A stretch of DNA of 64,000 bases from the NCBI RefSeq assembly GCF_003386865.1, contig NZ_QTUA01000001.1, forward strand, positions 1,364,001 through 1,428,000, written 5' to 3'. The DNA comes from Calidifontibacter indicus. GTDB lineage: Bacteria; Actinomycetota; Actinomycetes; Actinomycetales; Dermatophilaceae. Below are positions 54,249 through 64,000 of this stretch, in pieces. Within the stretch, counting starts at the first letter, position 1. Each line of letters opens with the position of its first letter. The translations under genes and the position numbers were made by a program. A model generated the notes under the pieces. That model was not told the origin of the DNA and made no database searches. It saw only the letters and a list, made by a program, of their open reading frames with translations.

Positions 54249-54964
54249 CCGAGCGACGGCGTCACTGCCAGCGGTCTGCGGTTGCGGGGGCGGCCCTGTT
54301 CGCATTGTTTGCCGTGTCATACCTCGTGGCTGTCCGATCGGCCCAGGGCCAACGCCTGGACTCCGCGACAAACAGTTTGCTGCACAATCACATTCGACCG
54401 CCGATCGACACCGTGCTTGGTGAGATTGCCCGCGACGTCGGGCCTGTTTTCGGTCTTGTCGTCGTCGCTCCGCTCGCGCTCGTCGCTGCCGCGCGACGGC
54501 GGTGGGGGGCACTCGTCGCAACGACGATAGTCGCGATGGCACCTGTGATCGCTTGGCTCCTGCGTCGCAGCGGTCCAGATCGTCCCGACTTCGGTATCTC
54601 GCTCCCGAGCAACAACACCTATCCGTCGACCCACGCCGCGCTCATAGCATCGGCTTGTGTCGCAACCGTGTTCCTCTGGCCGTCGCGCCCTCCGCAGGTC
54701 GTCCTCGTGGTCGCCGCGGGAGTTGCTGGGCTGGGGGCGCTCGGCAACGTCGTGAGTTATGCCCATCTGCCTAGCGATGTGCTCGGCAGCTTGTTGCTCG
54801 TTGCGGGCACGACGGCGATCGCAATGGCCATCAGCGGCTGGCGACGCCCGGTGATCGTTGACTCCGCCAACGCGCCTCATGAGACTCCGAGTTCTGTCGG
54901 CGGCGAGGAGGACGGTGAGCGCGGCAGCGACGCTCGAAGATGGAGCACCGAAGATGAGCGCTGA
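54245..54964 (+). CDS. PAP2-family phosphatase of the polysaccharide locus
   Basis: A 239-residue membrane phosphatase, shorter than the one at 18629. Motif 1 is degenerate (LRRSGPDRPDF), motif 2 is YPSTHAALIASA and motif 3 is SYAHLPSDVLGS with catalytic His and Asp. Placement between the kinase and flippase genes, with overlaps at both ends, suggests recycling of undecaprenyl-pyrophosphate released during polymer export. Confidence 0.85.
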   Translation: MTERRRHCQRSAVAGAALFALFAVSYLVAVRSAQGQRLDSATNSLLHNHIRPPIDTVLGEIARDVGPVFGLVVVAPLALVAAARRRWGALVATTIVAMAPVIAWLLRRSGPDRPDFGISLPSNNTYPSTHAALIASACVATVFLWPSRPPQVVLVVAAGVAGLGALGNVVSYAHLPSDVLGSLLLVAGTTAIAMAISGWRRPVIVDSANAPHETPSSVGGEEDGERGSDARRWSTEDER

Positions 54965-56537
54965 AAGCGGCCCGGGGCCGGATCAAATGGCCAGCGCTGG
55001 GGCTGCCGGACAACTGGGGCCCCGGGCACTGCAGGACCGGGCGATCCGCGGTGCGAGTTGGACCATGCTCCACACGATCACTGCTGTTCCCATGGGCTTT
55101 GTCGTCAATCTGATCCTGGCACGGGCGCTAGGAGTCGTTCATTACGGACGACTCGCGTTCCTGATGACGCTGATGGACGTCGTGGGCGGAATCATCGCAG
55201 TGGGAGTGACGACCGGAACGATCCAGTTCGGCGCCAAGGGGCACGCACTGGGGCGCCACGACGACGTTCGACGGCTCCTGTCCAAGGCACAAGGCTTCCG
55301 ACTGTTCATCGCGGCACCCCTGCTGACGCTCGTGGTTCTGCTCGTGGCCGATGTACCTCTGCCGATGCTTCTGCTCGCCCTTGCGTTCGGTGTCTGGTGT
55401 CCCGCGTTCCTCGACGGGGCGACGACATGTCTTGCGATCGAGAACAAGACAGCCGCCGGCGCCCAGAATGCGATGGTTGTGAACATCTTGGTTCAGGCGG
55501 CGACGTTACTTTCACTCTGGTTGGTCGGCACGGCAGACGCAGTGTGGGCTGCTCGTCTGGCCGCCGGCGGGCTCGGGGTTGGCCTTGCGCTCCTGGTTAT
55601 CGATCCCGGCTATCGGCGTGCGGTGCTCCACCCGCAGATCCCGGTGGGCATGCCGGCGGGCTTCTGGAGATTTGCGGTTCCGACGGCGGTCGGAGGGCTC
55701 GTTGCCACGATGGTCGTATCGCGCACAGAAGTGTTCTTCCTCGCCTGGCTCGGGGACGCGGCGGCGGTCGGCACATTCGCCTTGGCCTTCGGTCTGGCAT
55801 CGCACATCTTCGCCCCGGCGCAGGCGTTGGTCGGACCTTTGATGCCGGCGATCTCCGGCCTTCGGGAGGTTGAAGTATCTGCGGTGGAGGCGGCCTTCCG
55901 GCGGACGATTCGTGCCTCGGCGCTGATCGTTTCGTTGTTGTTGGTCGCCGGTGTCCCGTTCTTCGCACTGCTCCTGCCGGCGCTCTACGGCGACGCCTAC
56001 TCAGACAGCGAACCGATGTTCGTCGCCCTCGCGATCTCTGCCGGGTTGCTTGTCGCAAGTGGTCCGGTCTCAGCGTTCGTCATGGGGCGCCTAGCGGCCG
56101 GCACGATCCTCAGGGTCAACTTGCTCGCGCTCATCGTCGATGTGGGTGTCGCACTCGCAGTCATTCCATCGCTCGGCGGGTGGGGAGCCGTGATCGCCAA
56201 TGTGAGTGGGGCGCTGGTCCAACTGGTTCTGCTCGTCGGCAGCGAACTGCGCGCGATGCAGATGCCTTGGTCCGAACTGGTCAAGCAGACGGGGAGTCTC
56301 ATTCTCGCAGTCCCGATCGCGGTTGGGACATGGGCCCTGATCGAGCCGATCCAGCTGGGTCGGTGGGTCGCATCATTCTGTGCGATCCCCGTAGGGTGTG
56401 CACTCTTCCTTCTGATGCTTCGGACCACTCGGGCCGGACTGGCACAGGAAGACGCCGTCGCCATCCAGCGTGCTTTGCCCCGTCGCCTCGATCGCCCCGC
56501 CGGGGCGGCGCTCCGACTCCTGACTGTGCAGGGTTGA
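54954..56537 (+). CDS. Wzx-like polysaccharide flippase (MOP superfamily)
   Basis: A 527-residue multidrug/oligosaccharidyl-lipid/polysaccharide exporter with ~14 helices. The N-terminal RAIRGASWTMLHTITAVPMGF and ILARALGVVHYGRLAFLMTL are typical of polysaccharide biosynthesis flippases. It would translocate the lipid-linked repeat unit to the outer face of the membrane. The ATG at 54954 overlaps the PAP2 gene; an open extension to 54858 lies inside that gene and is rejected. Confidence 0.9.
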   Translation: MSAESGPGPDQMASAGAAGQLGPRALQDRAIRGASWTMLHTITAVPMGFVVNLILARALGVVHYGRLAFLMTLMDVVGGIIAVGVTTGTIQFGAKGHALGRHDDVRRLLSKAQGFRLFIAAPLLTLVVLLVADVPLPMLLLALAFGVWCPAFLDGATTCLAIENKTAAGAQNAMVVNILVQAATLLSLWLVGTADAVWAARLAAGGLGVGLALLVIDPGYRRAVLHPQIPVGMPAGFWRFAVPTAVGGLVATMVVSRTEVFFLAWLGDAAAVGTFALAFGLASHIFAPAQALVGPLMPAISGLREVEVSAVEAAFRRTIRASALIVSLLLVAGVPFFALLLPALYGDAYSDSEPMFVALAISAGLLVASGPVSAFVMGRLAAGTILRVNLLALIVDVGVALAVIPSLGGWGAVIANVSGALVQLVLLVGSELRAMQMPWSELVKQTGSLILAVPIAVGTWALIEPIQLGRWVASFCAIPVGCALFLLMLRTTRAGLAQEDAVAIQRALPRRLDRPAGAALRLLTVQG

Positions 56538-56540
56538 GTC

Positions 56541-57482
56541 ATGGACCATGTGGTTGTGGTTCTCTCCTACTTCGGTAGGGAAGACACGTTGAGTTGTCTG
56601 GAGTCGATCGTGCCGAGTGAAGATGCGATTCATCCGCTGGTGATCGACAACGGGTCCTTCGATGGCGTGCTCGATGCGTCTCGCGCGCGATTCGGCGACC
56701 GTATTTCGACCCTCCAGTTGGAAACGAACCAGGGCTTCACTGGAGGCATGAATGCCGGGCTTCGCTGGGCGCTCGAGCGAGGGGCCCGGACGGTAACCCT
56801 CCTCAACAACGACACCGTGGTTTCGCCCGGCGCCCTCGAGCGATTGGAACAGACAGCTGCAGGAGGGGCGGCGGTTGCGCCGGAGATCCGATATCTCGCC
56901 GACGCCGGCCATGTTTGGTTCGGTGGCGGCGTTGTCGACCCGTCCACGGGGCTCGCCCGCCATCTGGCCGAGGGCGAGTTGTCGCCGACCGACGAGGACG
57001 GCGTTCGCGAGTCGGAGGTGCTCACCGGCTGCTGCGTTACGGCCACCGCGGAGGTGTGGCGACGTGTCGGCCTGTTCGACGAGCGGTTCTTCCTCAACTT
57101 CGAGGATTCCGATTGGAGTGTTCGGGCAACGCAGCTCGGCGTGCCGTTGCTGGTGGACACCCGGGCGGTGATCCATCACGCCGTTTCCGCTTCGTTCGCT
57201 GGAGAGTTCAGTTATCTCGGTCTGTACTTCTTCGCGCGCAACGGTCTGACCTTCGTGCACGAGCGCACAAGCGCAGGTGTCCTCGGGGAGGCCCGTTTCA
57301 TACGGAGGCATCTGCTTCCGCAGCTCAAGCCCCGGCCGAGCCGGAGCATGCGATCGGTCGGGCGCAATGGGCTAGTCCTCGGCTACGCGTTTCGTGACGC
57401 GCTGACCGGCCGGTTCGGCGGAGCACCAACGCGGCTCCAACGAGTCGCGAAGGCTTGGGCGAGCCAGAACGTACAGCCGTAG
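56541..57482 (+). CDS. glycosyltransferase family 2 protein
   Basis: A 313-residue GT-A fold enzyme of the rhamnosyltransferase-like branch. VVVLSYFGREDTLSCLESIV at the start, NQGFTGGMNAGLRWAL, the metal-binding TLLNNDTVV and DERFFLNFEDSDWSVRATQLG are all present. It begins 3 bp after the flippase stop, so it is in the same operon. Confidence 0.92.
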   Translation: MDHVVVVLSYFGREDTLSCLESIVPSEDAIHPLVIDNGSFDGVLDASRARFGDRISTLQLETNQGFTGGMNAGLRWALERGARTVTLLNNDTVVSPGALERLEQTAAGGAAVAPEIRYLADAGHVWFGGGVVDPSTGLARHLAEGELSPTDEDGVRESEVLTGCCVTATAEVWRRVGLFDERFFLNFEDSDWSVRATQLGVPLLVDTRAVIHHAVSASFAGEFSYLGLYFFARNGLTFVHERTSAGVLGEARFIRRHLLPQLKPRPSRSMRSVGRNGLVLGYAFRDALTGRFGGAPTRLQRVAKAWASQNVQP

Positions 57483-57587
57483 GCAACAGGTAGGCAGCTG
57501 GATCCCACTGCATGGGTTTGGACGTGACAGGGGAGGATGGTCTCGGATCGTGTTCCGCGATCCGACAACAGGTAGTGGGGGATTGGC

Positions 57588-58751
57588 ATGACAGGTCCGG
57601 GGCCGTCTGTGGCGTTTGTGCGAGGCAACGCACTGAATCCGTTCGAGACACAGGCATTCGCCGGCTTGGAAGGGTTCGACGTCCGAGCCATCGGGGAGTT
57701 GCCCGCGAACTATGAAGTCGACCTCGTGCCCGTGCCGGTCACGTTGCTGTCGCCGCAAGCGAACGGGCGAGCGGTGCGAGTTGCACGCCGCGCCGGGCTG
57801 CGCCTGCCCCCAGTCCTGAAAGAGGCCGGCATGCTGCGCGGACTGCGCGAAGCAATCGGGTCGGCCGACATCGTCCACGCTGCCGAGACGTTCATCCCGT
57901 TCACCGACCAGTGCGTCGAAATCACCCGCAGCACCGGCGCTCGGCTCGTGTTGACCTGTTGGGAGAACATCCCGTTCTTGTACGACGACGACCCGGTCAT
58001 GACACAGCGCAAACAGCGTGTCCGCGACGCAGCTGCCATCTTCGTGGCGGTGACGGAACCGGCGCGGGACACGCTCATCGCCGAGGGCGTGGAAGCAGAC
58101 CGGATCCGTGTCGTTCCCGCGGCCCTGAACACGGATCGATTCGAGCCCGGTCACGATCGCTCATTTCTAGCTGCGCGGGTCGGCATCCCTGCCGATGCGC
58201 CGATCGTGCTCTTCGTCGGTCGAATGATCAGGGAGAAGGGCGTCACCGAGCTCGTCCACGCCTTCTCCCGGGTCGGCGGCGCGTCGGTGGCTCCCCATTT
58301 GGTGCTCGTCGGCAACGGCCCGCAAACGGCAAGGGTGAAAGTGGCTGCCGAGGCGCTTGGTGCGGCGGACCGCGTTCATCTCCTGGAAGGTCAGTCCTAC
58401 GCCGACATGCCGCTGGTGTTCCGGTCCGCCGATGTCGTTGTCATACCGAGCCTTTCGACGCCGTATTGGCAGGAACAGTTCGGGTACGTTCTCGCCGAGG
58501 CCATGGCATCCGGCAGGCCCCTCGTGACGACGAGGACGGGTTCGATCCCACATGTCGTTGGTGACGCAGCCTGGCTAGTCGACGATTACGACATCGACGG
58601 ATTGACGGCCGCCATCGGCGAGATGCTCACCCGGCCCGACGTGGCGGCAGACCTCGGCCGGCGTGGCCGGTCACGGGCAGTCGAGCGTTACTCGGTGGCG
58701 ACTGTCGCACCACAATTGGCCGCAGCCTACGAGGACGCGCTCTCACGGTAG
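57588..58751 (+). CDS. glycosyltransferase family 4 protein
   Basis: A 387-residue GT-B enzyme. It starts after a GGGGG-type ribosome site. Donor-domain landmarks are [20 protein letters not shown] and [32 protein letters not shown]. The N-terminal half has a [20 protein letters not shown] motif typical of a group acting on surface glycans. Its 3' end overlaps the convergent glycosyltransferase at 58727 by 25 bp. Confidence 0.9.
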   Translation: MTGPGPSVAFVRGNALNPFETQAFAGLEGFDVRAIGELPANYEVDLVPVPVTLLSPQANGRAVRVARRAGLRLPPVLKEAGMLRGLREAIGSADIVHAAETFIPFTDQCVEITRSTGARLVLTCWENIPFLYDDDPVMTQRKQRVRDAAAIFVAVTEPARDTLIAEGVEADRIRVVPAALNTDRFEPGHDRSFLAARVGIPADAPIVLFVGRMIREKGVTELVHAFSRVGGASVAPHLVLVGNGPQTARVKVAAEALGAADRVHLLEGQSYADMPLVFRSADVVVIPSLSTPYWQEQFGYVLAEAMASGRPLVTTRTGSIPHVVGDAAWLVDDYDIDGLTAAIGEMLTRPDVAADLGRRGRSRAVERYSVATVAPQLAAAYEDALSR

Positions 58752-59785
58752 ACGGACTCGTACTCTGCGACCACACGATCCAGCGCGAACTCATTGCTTC
58801 GTTCGATCGCCTTCTGCCGCAACGAGTCTCGGTAATGACCGTCGGTGAGCACCTTGACGAGCGCGTCGCCGAGCCCGTCGAGCTCGGCGAGCACCCCACC
58901 GGTCTGCCCGCTCTGCACCACATACCGCGCACCGATGTTGGGCGTTGCGACCACGGGTGTGCCCGAGGCCATGGCCTCTGCGTAGGGGATGCCGAATCCT
59001 TCGTAGTCCGAGGGTAGGCAGAACACCCACGCGCTCGCATACGCACGGGCCAACTCCTCGTCGGAGAGGCGACCTAGCGTCCGCACACCGTCGGGCAGCG
59101 TCGCCGGGGCATCCTGCGTCACCATCAGCAGCTCGGCATCGGGCACCTGGGGGCGCACCTCGTCGGCGAAGATCCGGGCGAGTTCGGCGCCTCGTTTGCG
59201 GTTGTGCCACGTGCCGACAAAAAGGACCGTGGGGTGGTCTGACTTCGGCGCCGCTGCAGGCGTGAAGCGTGCGGTGTCAACGCCGTTGGGCACGACATCG
59301 AGCACCCACGGCATCCACTTGCGGGTGTCGGGGGAGACCAAAACGGTCCGGTCCGCAACGACCGAGGCGAGCAGTTCAGTCACCCCGAGCGCGCCCATCC
59401 GCAGCTTCTCCTTCGCGCCGGGAATGTGCTTCGCCTCCTCGAAACACGACCCGTGCATCGTGCGTACGTGAACAGGCGCACGACGTTTCCACAGCCAGTA
59501 GTCGTCCCCGTGTGCGTGCACGACGTCGAAGCCGGAGAAGTCGATGCGCCTCAAGTGGGTCGCGAAGCGGAAGGTCCGCAGCGGTCCTTCGACCGCGACG
59601 AGCCGGTGCGCATAGCGCGCATCCTCGACGGGCGGGGAGTCGCTGAACATTGTGACGTGGTGGCCTCGATCAGCAAGAGCGTTGGCCAATGCGTGCGCCT
59701 GGTAACCGACCCCGATCTTGCTGGCGCTGGGCAGGTAGTGCGAGATCATCGCGATCCGCAGCGGATCGGCGGTGAGGTCAGGCAT
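58727..59785 (-). CDS. glycosyltransferase family 4 protein
   Basis: A 352-residue GT-B enzyme. It begins [20 protein letters not shown], with donor motifs [20 protein letters not shown] and [28 protein letters not shown]. It overlaps the UDP-xylose synthase gene by 8 nt, so it may be the xylosyltransferase of the locus; this is an inference from coupling only. Confidence 0.9.
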   Translation of the reverse strand: MPDLTADPLRIAMISHYLPSASKIGVGYQAHALANALADRGHHVTMFSDSPPVEDARYAHRLVAVEGPLRTFRFATHLRRIDFSGFDVVHAHGDDYWLWKRRAPVHVRTMHGSCFEEAKHIPGAKEKLRMGALGVTELLASVVADRTVLVSPDTRKWMPWVLDVVPNGVDTARFTPAAAPKSDHPTVLFVGTWHNRKRGAELARIFADEVRPQVPDAELLMVTQDAPATLPDGVRTLGRLSDEELARAYASAWVFCLPSDYEGFGIPYAEAMASGTPVVATPNIGARYVVQSGQTGGVLAELDGLGDALVKVLTDGHYRDSLRQKAIERSNEFALDRVVAEYESVYRESASS

Positions 59786-60722
59786 CTTGCAGCGACCGGA
59801 AGTGGTCGACGGTCTTCGCGAGACCGTCGTCCAGCACGACCTGCGGGGCCCATCCGAGCTCCGACTGGGCGATCGAGATGTCCGGGCGGCGTCGCACCGG
59901 GTCGTCCTGGGGGAGTGGACGATGCTCGATCTGCGAGTCGCTGCCGGTCAGCGCGATCACCTTCTGGGCGAGTTCGAGCATGGTGAACTCACCGGGGTTG
60001 CCGATGTTCACCGGGCCGGTGAACGAGGGGGGCGAATCCATCAGCGAGATCAGCCCCGAGACCAGGTCGTCGACGAAGCAGAACGAGCGAGTCTGCTGGC
60101 CGTCGCCGTAGATGGTGATCGGTTCGCCGGCGAGCGCCTGAACGATGAAGTTCGACACCACGCGCCCATCGTCGGGGCGCATCCGTGGCCCGTAGGTGTT
60201 GAAGATGCGCGCCACCTTGATCGGTAGGTCGTGCTGGCGCCAGTAGTCGAAGAAGAGCGTCTCAGCGCACCGCTTGCCCTCGTCGTAGCAAGAGCGGATG
60301 CCGATCGGGTTCACGTGGCCCCAGTAGCCCTCCTGCTGGGGGTGCACCTCCGGGTCGCCGTAGACCTCGGAGGTCGAGGCGAGCAAGATCTTCGCCCCGG
60401 TGCGCTTTGCCAGGCCCAGCATGTTGATCGAGCCGTGCACGCTGGTCTTGGTGGTCTGCACAGGGTCGCGCTGGTAGTAGACCGGGCTTGCCGGGCAGGC
60501 CAGGTGGTAGATCTCGTCGACCTCCACGTACAGCGGGAACGTGACGTCGTGCCTAATCAGCTCGAACGACGGGTGGCCGATCAAATGGTGCACGTTGGAC
60601 CGCAGCCCGGAGTAGAAGTTGTCGACGACGAGCACCTCGTCGCCCCGCTCGAGCAAGCGCTCCACCAGGTGCGACCCGATGAATCCCGCGCCGCCAGTGA
60701 CCAACACCCGACGTTCGACCAT
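59778..60722 (-). CDS. UDP-glucuronate decarboxylase (UDP-xylose synthase)
   Basis: Short-chain dehydrogenase-type enzyme of 314 residues predicted to convert UDP-glucuronate to UDP-xylose. NAD-binding [20 protein letters not shown], the [20 protein letters not shown] block, [20 protein letters not shown] and the catalytic S-C-Y-D-E-G-K-R motif (Tyr and Lys of the SDR pair) are diagnostic of the UXS subfamily rather than of dTDP-glucose dehydratases. It supplies a pentose donor to the neighbouring glycosyltransferases. No UDP-glucose dehydrogenase gene is seen in the window. Confidence 0.9.
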   Translation of the reverse strand: MVERRVLVTGGAGFIGSHLVERLLERGDEVLVVDNFYSGLRSNVHHLIGHPSFELIRHDVTFPLYVEVDEIYHLACPASPVYYQRDPVQTTKTSVHGSINMLGLAKRTGAKILLASTSEVYGDPEVHPQQEGYWGHVNPIGIRSCYDEGKRCAETLFFDYWRQHDLPIKVARIFNTYGPRMRPDDGRVVSNFIVQALAGEPITIYGDGQQTRSFCFVDDLVSGLISLMDSPPSFTGPVNIGNPGEFTMLELAQKVIALTGSDSQIEHRPLPQDDPVRRRPDISIAQSELGWAPQVVLDDGLAKTVDHFRSLQDA

Positions 60723-60807
60723 TGCCGTCCCAATCCCCTATGAATCCCCAGGCCCGAAGTCGGACCAGCACACATCGAACCATGCCCCATGTTGTTTAGT
60801 TGAGCCT

Positions 60808-61920
60808 GTGCGGATATGGCTGGCACCCAGTGCCTTCTTTCCCGCCAAGGGGGGCGTCGAAGAACTCACACTCCAGTTGGCGCGGCAGTATCAGCGACGC
60901 GGTCACGAGGTGACCGTCGTCGTCCATCGTCACCCGTCCGACCTCCCCGAGGTCGGCGAGGTGGAGGGGGTTCCGGTGCGCCGGATCCCCTTCGACTTGC
61001 CCGGTCGCAACCCGCGGGCGCTCGCCGGTTACCCGGCGAGCGTCGCCCGTCAGTTGCGAGCGTTGGCAGCGATCGGAGCGCCCCCCGATGTGTTGCACGT
61101 GCAGTGCCCGGCCAACCAGGTGCCGGCCCTCACGGCCTATGCCGCGCGGCACCGCGTGCCGTTCGTGATCACCACGCAGGGCGAGGTGACGATGGACGCG
61201 GGGCAGATCTACCAGCGCAGCGCCCAGATGCGTCTGGCACTGCGGGCCGGGTCGCGGCGGGCAGCGCTGCTCGCCGCGTGCTCGCGTCGGGCCGCGGACG
61301 ACGCCGCCACTGTGGCACCGCGTTTCGCGGGCTGCGTCGTGGTGCCGAACGGCGTCGACCCCGCCCAGTGGCAGGTGACCGAACTGCCCACCCAACCGAA
61401 TTTCGCTGCGTGGGGCCGGCACGTGCCGCAGAAGGGTCTCGACCTGCTCATCCGGGCGTTCGCGTTGGTGCGGGAGGAACTGCCGGACGCCGTGCTGCGC
61501 ATCGGAGGTGACGGCGAGCAGACCCCGGACTTGCGCGAGCTGGCCGGCCCTGGAGTTGAATTCGTCGGGTCGCTCGACCGCTCCGGCGTCCAGGACCTGC
61601 TCGCGCGCAGCCGGGTCGCCGTGGTGCCGAGCCGGCTCGAACCCTTCGGGATCGTCGCCGTCGAGGCGATGGCTGCTGGAAGGGGCGTCGTCTGGAGCAC
61701 CAACGGTGGACTTGCCGACGCGACCGGCGGCTTGGGTTGGGGCGTCGACCCGAATGACACCCGTGCCTTGGCAGGTGCACTCGTCGCGGCGCATCGCGAG
61801 CCAGTTGACCCGATGGTTGCCCGAGCCCACGCGGAGTCGTTGTCCTGGGAGAACATTGCAGACCGCTACTTGACGGCATATTCGACTCAGGCGCGGCTTG
61901 GCTCCGGGGCTGGGTCGTGA
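60808..61920 (+). CDS. glycosyltransferase family 4 protein
   Basis: A 370-residue GT-B enzyme. It begins MRIWLAPSAFFPAKGGVEEL (GTG start), with NFAAWGRHVPQKGLDLLIRA and VAVVPSRLEPFGIVAVEAMAAGRGVVW in the donor domain. It is divergent from the UDP-xylose synthase gene across 85 bp and is followed without a gap by the next glycosyltransferase. Confidence 0.9.
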   Translation: MRIWLAPSAFFPAKGGVEELTLQLARQYQRRGHEVTVVVHRHPSDLPEVGEVEGVPVRRIPFDLPGRNPRALAGYPASVARQLRALAAIGAPPDVLHVQCPANQVPALTAYAARHRVPFVITTQGEVTMDAGQIYQRSAQMRLALRAGSRRAALLAACSRRAADDAATVAPRFAGCVVVPNGVDPAQWQVTELPTQPNFAAWGRHVPQKGLDLLIRAFALVREELPDAVLRIGGDGEQTPDLRELAGPGVEFVGSLDRSGVQDLLARSRVAVVPSRLEPFGIVAVEAMAAGRGVVWSTNGGLADATGGLGWGVDPNDTRALAGALVAAHREPVDPMVARAHAESLSWENIADRYLTAYSTQARLGSGAGS

Positions 61921-61931
61921 ACGGAGGAGGA

Positions 61932-63065
61932 ATGAAGGTTGCCGTTGCCTTTCACGGCTGCCACCGGCGCGGTGGCGTGGAACGCGTGATGTACGAGTGT
62001 GTCAACTACTTGGCGGACCGCGGCCACGATGTGGACGCGTTCGCAGGGGAATGGGATGAGTCCGTCCTGAAGCCGGGCGTGCGCAAGCACGAACTCACCT
62101 ACGTGTCGAAGCCGCCGGCGCTCGTCATGCCGGCGTATCGGTTCGCCCTGAACCGAGCACTCTCAGAGTTGGCACCAAGGCCGGACGTTGTGGCCAGTTT
62201 CGGGGCTACCGCGCCGCCCGACAGCGTTACTTGGATGCAAAGTGTCCATGCGACGTGGATCGAGACCGCACGCGAGACCCGCGACCTGCGTGGCCGCCTG
62301 CGGCAGCGAGTGAACCCGTTTCACCCCGTCGTACTTCGCATGGAGCGCGCATTGCTGCAGGAGCGTCGGTATCGCCGCGTGATCGCGCTGACGCCGGACG
62401 TCAAAGCCGACATCATGCGGCACTACGGCGTGCCGGATGCGGACATCGACGTCATCCCGAACGGCTACTCGGCGCGGGAGTTCTTCGTTCCCAGCACGGA
62501 GGCTCGAGCCGAGGTGCGACGTGAGCTAGGGATCGGTGACGATGAACGCCTGGTCATCTTCGTAGCCAACGAACTGGAACGTAAGGGCTTTCGCCAGTTG
62601 GCGCACGCGATCGCTTCGCTGGCGGACCCATCGGTGCGGCTGCTGGCGGTAGGCGGATTCAGTGTCGCCGAGGCGAAGGCGATCATTCGGGAGGCCGGGT
62701 TGCACGATCGCCAGGCACTCTTGGCGGGTCAAACCAGCGACGTTCATCGCTACTACGCGGCATCTGATTTCTTCGCGTTGCCCACGAAGTACGAGGCGTG
62801 GGGGTTGGTGGTCGTGGAAGCGATGGCCTCCGGGCTGCCCGTGCTCACGAGTGTCACTGCAGGCGCTGCCGTCGCGGTGCGGGACGGCGACAACGGCGTC
62901 CTTGTCGGTGACCCGACCTCGATCGATGACGTCTCGGCCGGCCTGCGCAGACTGTTGGCGCTTCAGGCAGACCCCGAGGACATCGCCCGCTCTGTGGCCC
63001 GTTTCGAGTGGTCGAATGTCCTCCGGTCGTACGAATCCACGCTCGCGCACGCAGCGCGTGGCTGA
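61932..63065 (+). CDS. glycosyltransferase family 4 protein
   Basis: A 377-residue GT-B enzyme. It begins MKVAVAFHGCHRRGGVERVM, with VIFVANELERKGFRQLAHAI and FFALPTKYEAWGLVVVEAMASGLPVLT. Purine-rich GGAGGAGG lies between a GTG at 61917, which overlaps the preceding stop, and the ATG at 61932. I prefer the ATG, since the GGAGG at 61923 then has a proper spacing. Confidence 0.9.
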   Translation: MKVAVAFHGCHRRGGVERVMYECVNYLADRGHDVDAFAGEWDESVLKPGVRKHELTYVSKPPALVMPAYRFALNRALSELAPRPDVVASFGATAPPDSVTWMQSVHATWIETARETRDLRGRLRQRVNPFHPVVLRMERALLQERRYRRVIALTPDVKADIMRHYGVPDADIDVIPNGYSAREFFVPSTEARAEVRRELGIGDDERLVIFVANELERKGFRQLAHAIASLADPSVRLLAVGGFSVAEAKAIIREAGLHDRQALLAGQTSDVHRYYAASDFFALPTKYEAWGLVVVEAMASGLPVLTSVTAGAAVAVRDGDNGVLVGDPTSIDDVSAGLRRLLALQADPEDIARSVARFEWSNVLRSYESTLAHAARG

Positions 63066-63080
63066 CCTTCGGACCCGGAG

Positions 63081-64000
63081 GTGAGCCCGAAGCGAATCCT
63101 GCTCGTTGGACACAGCTCGGAGCTGGGTGGCAACGAACTGTTCATGACCCGACTCGTGCCCGCTCTCGCCGACGACGACCTGGAGATGGTCGCGCTGTTG
63201 TTCGAGGAGGGCCCGTTCGCCGACCTGCTCCGCGAGCGTGGCGTGGAAGTGCATGCGCGTCCGCTGCCGACGGACGTCGTGAGCGCAGGACGCTACGCGG
63301 CCGGCAAGGTGACGACCCTGGGTCGTCTCGGCCCAGGGGTGATCCGCCATGCCGTGGGTCTAGCGCCCTGGCTTGCCGAGCAACGGATCGACGTGGTGTG
63401 GGCGAACACGTTCAAGGCGATGGCGATCGTCAGCCCTGCCGCGAAGTTGCGCCGAATCCCGCTCCTGTGGTTCCTGCACGACCGCATCACCCCCGATTAC
63501 CTGCCACGTCGGTTGGTCGGGCCGATGCGTGCGGCATTCCGGCAGGTGCCGGACGCCGTGGTGGCGAACTCGCGGTCGACTGCCGACACCGTCGGCGGCT
63601 GTCCGGTCACGGTTGTCTACCCGGGGCTATCGGCAGATGCCGACCGGCTGCGGGTCGAGCCGGTTCTCCCACCCGTGGTCGGCATGCTGGGCCGAGTCAG
63701 CCCGACCAAGGGTCAGCTTGAACTCGTGCGTGCATTGCCCGACGTGCTGTCGGCGCATCCCGACGCGCGAGCGCGCATCGTCGGCAGCCCGATGTTCGGC
63801 GCCGAGGGCTATCTCGACGAGGTGCGTTCGGAGGCCGAGCGGCTCGGTGTCGCGACCGCGATCGACTGGGTCGGGTTCACCGATGACCCCCGTCCCGAAC
63901 TGGACCGGATGACGGTCTGCGTACACGCCGCGACGGTGGCCGAACCCTTCGGCCAGGTGCTCACCGAAGCCATGGCGCGCAGCGTCCCCATCATTGCGAC
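63081..64000 (+). CDS. glycosyltransferase family 4 protein, 3' end cut by window edge
   Basis: Open frame of 306 codons running off the right edge. It starts GTG with GGAGG just before it and reads MSPKRILLVGHSSELGGNEL, a GT-B acceptor loop. Later landmarks are VVGMLGRVSPTKGQLELVRA, VGFTDDPRPELDRM and the donor signature AEPFGQVLTEAMARSVPII. It continues the plus-strand glycosyltransferase operon. Confidence 0.9.
   Translation, partial: MSPKRILLVGHSSELGGNELFMTRLVPALADDDLEMVALLFEEGPFADLLRERGVEVHARPLPTDVVSAGRYAAGKVTTLGRLGPGVIRHAVGLAPWLAEQRIDVVWANTFKAMAIVSPAAKLRRIPLLWFLHDRITPDYLPRRLVGPMRAAFRQVPDAVVANSRSTADTVGGCPVTVVYPGLSADADRLRVEPVLPPVVGMLGRVSPTKGQLELVRALPDVLSAHPDARARIVGSPMFGAEGYLDEVRSEAERLGVATAIDWVGFTDDPRPELDRMTVCVHAATVAEPFGQVLTEAMARSVPIIA

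Overview
The window is high-GC DNA with dense, short-spaced genes and many GTG starts. It comes from an actinobacterium, most likely a member of the Micrococcales. The order groEL1 - sigD - anti-sigma-D - guaB - guaB3 - choD-like oxidoreductase - guaA is the conserved actinobacterial arrangement also known from Mycobacterium tuberculosis. The order B12-binding protein - sucC - sucD - DUF6350/PerM - purN - purH also fits this phylum. The genus is not determined here.

Layout. 1-16.8 kb: housekeeping region with a groEL1 end, SigD/RsdA-type regulation and the guanine-nucleotide branch (guaB, guaB3, guaA). It is interrupted by an IS1380-family element (5718-7439), a secreted repeat protein, a lipoprotein, a semialdehyde dehydrogenase/GMC oxidoreductase pair, a DUF559 nuclease-like gene bracketed by inverted hairpin repeats, and SURF1. 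The guaA 3' end carries a 30-bp duplicated tail that looks like the scar of an integrative element, followed by a perfect 58-bp palindrome. 16.9-28.6 kb: sugar transporter, PAP2 phosphatase, flippase-like protein, PIG-L deacetylase, GT4, an out-of-frame DedA/Ogt deletion chimera, a serine hydrolase, GNAT, an NAD(P)-binding protein and the PcrA helicase. 28.6-45.2 kb: M23 peptidase, sucCD, PerM-like protein, purN, purH (behind a probable ZTP riboswitch), SGNH hydrolase, YdcZ-type transporter, folD, DUF3017, mdh and icd. 43.1-45.8 kb also holds two paralogous small secreted proteins flanking icd. 46-64 kb: a large exopolysaccharide/cell-surface glycan locus. It has a nucleotidyltransferase plus a PqqD-type RRE protein, at least ten glycosyltransferase domains, a Wzy-like polymerase/ligase, a Wzz/BY-kinase, PAP2, a Wzx-like flippase and a UDP-xylose synthase. 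It runs off the right edge inside another glycosyltransferase.

How it works together. IMP made by PurN/PurH (with folate one-carbon units from FolD) feeds GuaB and GuaA. The ZTP riboswitch would couple purH to the folate/purine imbalance signal. SucCD, Mdh and Icd are TCA enzymes. In the right-hand locus, glycosyltransferases build a lipid-linked, probably xylose-containing repeat that Wzx exports and Wzy polymerises under control of the tyrosine kinase; PAP2 would recycle the lipid carrier. No initiating phosphoglycosyltransferase is seen in the window.

A recurrent regulatory feature is a TANNNT -10 hexamer ending exactly 6 nt before the start codon (guaB, lipoprotein, guaB3, dehydrogenase, SURF1, guaA, purN; 7 nt in three others), the signature expected of leaderless mRNAs.
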